Assembly (NCBI GenBank): GCA_021325365.1
Contig: JAJPHF010000094.1
Location: 1-36,347 of the forward strand
DNA: 36,347 nt
Direction: 5' to 3'
Origin: Pseudomonadota bacterium
Lineage (GTDB): Bacteria; Chloroflexota; UBA6077; JAJPHF01
In this document: piece after piece, positions 33,146 through 36,347 of the stretch
Layout: each line of letters starts with the position of its first letter
How positions within the stretch are numbered: position 1 is the stretch's first letter
Notes under the pieces: generated by a model
Seen by the model: only the letters and a program-made list of their open reading frames with translations
Databases searched by the model: none
What the model was told of the DNA's origin: nothing
Translations under genes and position numbers: made by a program

Positions 33146-33703
33146 ATGCAGACGCACGAAGAGATCACGCTGGACCGCGACGTGGCCGCGGTGCTCGTCC
33201 CTCACGGCACCACGCTGATCCTCCCCGCCGGGACGAAAGTGCAGATCACGCAAGCCCTCGGCACGACGTTCACCGCGATGACGGATCTGGGCTACATGGT
33301 ACGCATCAACGGCAAGGATGCGGACGCGCTGGGCCTGGAGCCGCCGCCCGACCCGACGCTCGGTCCCGTCGACACCTCTGTAACGAAAGAGCAGCTGGAG
33401 GAGGATGTCTGGGACCAGCTTCGCACGTGCTACGACCCCGAGATCCCGGTGAACATCGCCGAGCTGGGCCTGATCTACGGCTGCGAGATCACGCCCCATC
33501 CCGACGGCGGGTGGCGCGTCGAGATCAAGATGACGCTGACGGCGCCCGGCTGCGGCATGGGCGACATCATCGCCAGCGAGGTCGAGGCGAAGCTGCGCGC
33601 GCTCCCCGGCGTCCGCGAGGTTAACGTCGAGCTAGTGTTCGACCCTCCGTGGGACCTGACCAGGATGCCAGAGTCGGCGCGACTGGCGCTTGGGCTGTTC
33701 TAA
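33146..33703 (+). CDS. sufT: Putative Fe-S maturation protein SufT (DUF59/MIP18 family with N-terminal extension)
   Basis: 185 aa, starting three bases after sufU. The C-terminal part (about 82-180) is the MIP18/DUF59 domain with CYDPEIPVNIAELGLIYG and MTLTAPGCGMGDIIASEVE, containing the conserved Cys136; the N-terminal 75 residues are the SufT-type extension (DVAAVLVPHGTTLILPAGT). SufT helps mature Fe-S proteins, notably under high Fe-S demand. Last gene of the SUF operon; a small TGCCC/GGGCA hairpin directly after the stop (33704-33719) is too weak to call a terminator firmly. Confidence 0.92.
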   Translation: MQTHEEITLDRDVAAVLVPHGTTLILPAGTKVQITQALGTTFTAMTDLGYMVRINGKDADALGLEPPPDPTLGPVDTSVTKEQLEEDVWDQLRTCYDPEIPVNIAELGLIYGCEITPHPDGGWRVEIKMTLTAPGCGMGDIIASEVEAKLRALPGVREVNVELVFDPPWDLTRMPESARLALGLF

Positions 33704-33774
33704 TGCCCGTAACGGGGCAGCGTATTCCTCCCGTGGCCGCTCGGCCGCAACATCGTACCCTGGGGAGGAAGTCC

Positions 33775-34221
33775 ATGCGTTTCGCTCTCGGTCCGCTTGC
33801 CCTCATCCCCGCGCTCGCCCTCGCGCTCGGCCTGGCGTGGTGGCCGCCAGCGCCTGCCAGCGCCGCCACGGCGACAGTCACCATCTACGACGGCGACACG
33901 CCGCCGCCGCCGACCTTCGACCCGGCCCAGGGCTGGTGGGGCTACGCGCCGCTGCACGTCGAGGTCAAGCGCGGCGAGCCCGTCGTATTCTACAACCCCG
34001 AGACGAACCGCTTCCCGCACACGGTCACCAGCATCTCGCGCGGCGACGGCGCGGGCACGCTGGCCGCCGGCGCGCAGTTCGACTCGACCCCCGACCCCAA
34101 CACGCGCATCAACCCGGGCGAGTCCTGGACGCTGGACACCTCGACCCTCAATCCGGGGCACTACGCGTATTATTGCCGGCTCCACCTGTGGATGCTTGGC
34201 TCGGTCACCGTCACCCCGTAG
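33775..34221 (+). CDS. Secreted type 1 copper protein (plastocyanin/azurin-like)
   Basis: 148 aa. Signal peptide about residues 1-32 (LALIPALALALGLAWW, then APASAATA cleavage region) and a cupredoxin domain with all four type 1 copper ligands: His82 (RFPHTVTSI) and Cys134, His137, Met140 in YYCRLHLWMLG. It should be a soluble extracytoplasmic electron carrier. ATG 33775 has GGGGAGG six bases upstream; upstream in-frame codons overlap sufT and lack an SD. It follows sufT by 71 bp and could be read from the SUF transcript, but function is different. Electron partners are unknown; the molybdoenzyme at 7388 is a formal possibility only. Confidence 0.9.
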   Translation: MRFALGPLALIPALALALGLAWWPPAPASAATATVTIYDGDTPPPPTFDPAQGWWGYAPLHVEVKRGEPVVFYNPETNRFPHTVTSISRGDGAGTLAAGAQFDSTPDPNTRINPGESWTLDTSTLNPGHYAYYCRLHLWMLGSVTVTP

Positions 34222-34245
34222 GCGCCTAACAGAGCGATCACAACC

Positions 34246-34289
34246 GCCGGGCCGGGCTTGCCCCCGCTGCGGCGCAGGCCCGGCCCGGC
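34246..34289 (+). terminator. GC-rich stem-loop after the cupredoxin gene
   Basis: GCCGGGCCGGGC (34246-34257) pairs perfectly with GCCCGGCCCGGC (34278-34289), extendable inward by four pairs with one G-T. Starts 25 bp after the stop codon. No T-tract. Confidence 0.65.
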
Positions 34290-34359
34290 AGGCAGGCCAC
34301 GGCACCAGTATGCCGCAGGGCCGCACGGCGCCAACCGCGTCGATAGGAAAAAAGTACTA

Positions 34360-34389
34360 TTGACCGGTATTGCGCGTGGCCACGATAAT
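34360..34389 (+). promoter_or_regulatory. Promoter of the 40-aa membrane microprotein
   Basis: TTGACC at 34360-34365 (5/6), 18-bp spacer, GATAAT at 34384-34389 (5/6), following an A-run (34348-34353) that could act as an UP element. Predicted start near 34396. Confidence 0.65.
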
Positions 34390-34480
34390 CCCACGTTGCG
34401 CAGGCACGCCCAATCGCCTGGCGAGGGCGGCATACTCCGACTCGCGCCGGGGCACGGCGCGAAGAAAGGACTCCAGGCGC

Positions 34481-34603
34481 GTGGAAGAGATGATGCAATT
34501 CGGCCTGTTGCTCTCGGCGTGGATCATGGCGTTTATGCTGGGCAGGGAGCTGCAGGTCGGGTTCGCTCAATGGCGCGCGCGGCGGCGCAGCAGCCAGGAG
34601 TAG
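34481..34603 (+). CDS. Membrane microprotein, about 40 aa
   Basis: GTG at 34481 (AAAGGA ten bases upstream) or ATG at 34490 with GGAAG just before it; stop TAG 34601-34603. The product (from the ATG, MMQFGLLLSAWIMAFMLGRE) has a single hydrophobic helix followed by an amphipathic, strongly basic tail (QWRARRRSSQE), consistent with a small inner-membrane protein with a cytosolic C-terminus. It has its own near-consensus promoter and intrinsic terminator, which is strong support for a real gene or a short regulatory transcript. Family not recognised. Confidence 0.6.
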   Translation: MEEMMQFGLLLSAWIMAFMLGRELQVGFAQWRARRRSSQE

Positions 34604-34636
34604 CCACCCAGGCCCGACGCCAGTGGCGAATCGATG

Positions 34637-34666
34637 AAGGGGCGTTCCTCCGGGAGCGTCCCTTTT
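34637..34666 (+). terminator. Intrinsic terminator of the microprotein gene
   Basis: Twelve-pair stem with two G-T pairs (34637-34648 with 34653-34664), TCCG loop, followed by TTTT. Located 34 bp after the microprotein stop. The rest of 34667-34812 contains nothing recognisable. Confidence 0.8.
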
Positions 34667-34812
34667 GCACGTCCGCGCCGGGACAGCGTGGCGGCCCGTG
34701 TGTCGCGCCGCCCCCTGGCCGCGCCGCCCACGACAGGATGGCGGGGGCCGGACGCGCTGCCGCGCGGGGCGGGCTTGCCGCCCCAGCCTGGCCCACCCCA
34801 CGTGGCAGCGGA

Positions 34813-36045
34813 TCAGCGAGTCGCTGGCGCCTTCGTCGCGGACGGCGCCCCCACAACGGCGCCCAGCGCGGACTCCAGCGCCGCGCACGCCTCGTCGATC
34901 TCGGCCTCGGCGATGGTGAGCGGCGGCATGAAGCGCAGCGCCGTGGGCTTCGGCGCGTTCACGAGGACGCCCCGCTCCACCAGCGCGTCGAGCACGGCCT
35001 GGGCGATCTCGCGGTCGAACTCGATCGCCAGCAGCAGGCCGCGCCCGCGCACCTCGGTGATCGCCGGCCAGCGCGCCTGCAAGGCCTCCAGGCGCTGGCG
35101 GAAGTACCCGCCGACGTCGCGCGCGCGGCCGGGCAGGTCGCGCGCCAGCACCTCGCGCAGCACGACGATGGCCGCCGCGCAGGCGAGCGGGTTGCCGCCG
35201 AACGTGCTGCCGTGCTCGCCAGGCTCGAAGGCCGAGGCCGACTCTTTCGCCAGGAAGGCGCCGATCGGCACGCCGCCGCCCAGCCCCTTGGCGACCGTCA
35301 TGATGTCGGGCTCGACGCCGAACAACTCGTGGGCCCAGAGGGCGCCGCAGCGCCCGACGCCCGTTTGCACCTCGTCGAGGATCAGCAACAGGTGCTGCTC
35401 GTCGCACCAGGCGCGCACCGCGCGCAGGTAGCCCTCGTCGGGCACGTAGACGCCCGCCTCGCCCTGGATCGGCTCCAACAGCACGGCTACCGTCTCGTCG
35501 GTGGTCGCGCGCTTGATGGCCTCGACGTCGTTCCAGGCCACGTTGACGAAGCCCGCCGGCATCGGCGCCACCGGCGCCTGGTAGGCGGGCTTGCCCGTGG
35601 CGGCCACCATGGCGAGCGTGCGGCCGTGGAAGCCGCCGAGCGTGCTGATCACCGCGTAGGCGCCGCCCCGCTCCTTCTTGCCCCACTTGCGCGCCAGCTT
35701 GACCGCGCCCTCGTTCGCCTCGGTGCCGCTGTTGGCGATGAACACGCGGTCGCACGGCGAGTTGTCGACCAGAAGCTGCGCCAACTCGAGCTGGGGGATC
35801 GAGTAGAACTGGTTGGATACTTGCATCAGCTTCTGCGCCTGGTCGTGGAGCGCCGCGACGACCTCGGGCGGACAGTGGCCCAGGCTGGCCACGGCCCAGC
35901 CGCCGACGAGGTCCAGGTAGCTACGGCCCTCGACGTCCCACACGCGGCAGCCTTCGCCGCGCTCCAAGACGATGGGCACGCGCTTCGCCACCCGCAGGTA
36001 CAGCTCGTGCTCCCGCTCGATCCATTGGTCCGTCTGTCTTGCCAT
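34813..36045 (-). CDS. argD: Class III aminotransferase, acetylornithine aminotransferase (ArgD) family
   Basis: 410-aa cytosolic PLP enzyme. Fold-type I class III signatures: YLDLVGGWAVASLGHCPPEV near the N-terminus, VFIANSGTEANEGAVKLARK (PLP phosphate binding and substrate carboxylate region), GGFHGRTLAMVAATG, LLLILDEVQTGVGRCG with the PLP-pyridine Asp, PDIMTVAKGLGGGVPIGAF with the Schiff-base Lys, and GEHGSTFGGNPLACAAA. The arrangement matches acetylornithine/ornithine aminotransferases of arginine biosynthesis; related succinylornithine, GABA or LysW-gamma-lysine aminotransferases cannot be excluded. ATG 36045 has a GAGGTGAGGG SD; the frame stays open 270 bp further upstream but without conserved sequence. 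No other arg gene is in the window, so the pathway role is inferred. Confidence 0.88.
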   Translation of the reverse strand: MARQTDQWIEREHELYLRVAKRVPIVLERGEGCRVWDVEGRSYLDLVGGWAVASLGHCPPEVVAALHDQAQKLMQVSNQFYSIPQLELAQLLVDNSPCDRVFIANSGTEANEGAVKLARKWGKKERGGAYAVISTLGGFHGRTLAMVAATGKPAYQAPVAPMPAGFVNVAWNDVEAIKRATTDETVAVLLEPIQGEAGVYVPDEGYLRAVRAWCDEQHLLLILDEVQTGVGRCGALWAHELFGVEPDIMTVAKGLGGGVPIGAFLAKESASAFEPGEHGSTFGGNPLACAAAIVVLREVLARDLPGRARDVGGYFRQRLEALQARWPAITEVRGRGLLLAIEFDREIAQAVLDALVERGVLVNAPKPTALRFMPPLTIAEAEIDEACAALESALGAVVGAPSATKAPATR

Positions 36046-36061
36046 AGCCCTCACCTCGACC

Positions 36062-36077
36062 CTCTCCCAGGGGAGAG
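36062..36077. repeat. CTCTCC palindrome upstream of the aminotransferase
   Basis: CTCTCC (36062-36067) and GGAGAG (36072-36077) around a four-base loop, 16 bp before the ATG at 36045 on the coding strand. Same CTCTCCC/GGGGAGAG theme as 7366-7382 and the inner part of 3163-3263, suggesting a dispersed intergenic element. It could partly mask the ribosome-binding site. Confidence 0.45.
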
Positions 36078-36305
36078 AGAATAGTCTGTAGCGCCCCAAT
36101 GCCGAAAGGGGAATGCCCACCCATACTGTACCGCGCCGGGCGGAGAAAAGCCGCTCGCTAGCGAAGGCTGCGCGCCACGCTTCCGCGGCGCAGTTTGTCC
36201 GAGGAACGGTCAAACGATGCTCCTTCACCGGTTGGTCAACTACTACAGCGGTTTGCAGCGAGACTGAGCGGTCAGCTGACATCGGGGCGGCGGCCTGCGG
36301 GCCGC

Positions 36306-36326
36306 GGGCGGCCACGAGAGCCGCCC
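36306..36326. repeat. REP-like palindrome at the window end
   Basis: GGGCGGC (36306-36312), seven-base loop, GCCGCCC (36320-36326) followed by CTACGA. This GGGCGGCCACGAGAGCCGCC-type text occurs as a multicopy intergenic palindrome in many bacterial genomes; here only one copy is visible and it may continue past the edge. The remainder of 36078-36305 shows no gene. Confidence 0.55.
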
Positions 36327-36347
36327 CTACGACACGCTGGCCGCTCA

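Noticed and set aside
34258..36084. 608-aa plus-strand frame opposite the aminotransferase
   Set aside because: Antisense shadow; the minus strand encodes an intact PLP enzyme with all motifs.

Overview
This is a very GC-rich (roughly 68-70% by eye) bacterial chromosome segment with tightly packed, SD-led genes. The organism is most likely a member of the Chloroflexota (Thermomicrobia/Sphaerobacter-like or an uncultured relative). I infer this from the secreted proteins with Pro/Thr/Ala-rich 'ATPTATP' tails, the SUF operon led by an Rrf2 regulator and closed by SufT, the GyrA sequence type and the many secreted cupredoxin-like proteins. No ribosomal RNA is present, so the assignment is inference. 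There is no CRISPR array, prophage, integrase or transposase.

Layout. 1-1.8 kb: heat-shock operon groES-groEL on the minus strand (GroEL runs off the left edge), controlled by two tandem CIRCE elements. 1.9-3.15 kb: cupin, HAD hydrolase and 4-oxalocrotonate-type tautomerase, a small catabolic-looking operon. 3.2-9 kb: a long perfect inverted repeat, a lipoprotein substrate-binding protein, a secreted glycoside hydrolase, a membrane-anchored HtrA protease, a previously easy-to-miss 58-aa protein and a membrane-fused sulfite-oxidase-type molybdoenzyme.

9.3-15.6 kb holds the most distinctive block. A sensor histidine kinase converges on a type II NADH dehydrogenase that carries an N-terminal FHA domain and a C-terminal cyclic-nucleotide-binding domain. 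Divergent from the latter is a GAF-GAF-PAS class III adenylate cyclase, and the divergent intergenic region contains a CRP-type palindrome. I read this as a possible cAMP-linked respiratory control module. 15.7-18.4 kb: a cupredoxin-like surface protein that has lost its copper Cys/His, a substrate-binding/dihydroxyphthalate-decarboxylase-like protein and a small zinc-ribbon protein.

18.5-23.1 kb: a leader with a strong intrinsic terminator, gyrA, a tandem-domain universal stress protein and a two-gene operon of unknown function. 23.2-26.5 kb: two convergent secreted proteins with repeated or clustered cysteines and a 50-aa membrane protein. 26.7 kb: tRNA-Leu(CAG) with promoter and terminator.

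27.1-33.7 kb is a complete SUF iron-sulfur assembly operon, Rrf2/SufR-like regulator-sufB-sufC-sufD-sufS-sufU-sufT, with an almost perfect 27-bp dyad over the promoter that is a strong autoregulatory operator candidate. 33.8-36 kb: an intact type 1 copper protein, a 40-aa membrane microprotein with its own promoter and terminator, and an ArgD-family aminotransferase. The window ends in a dispersed palindromic repeat. All calls come from reading motifs by eye; no database search was run.
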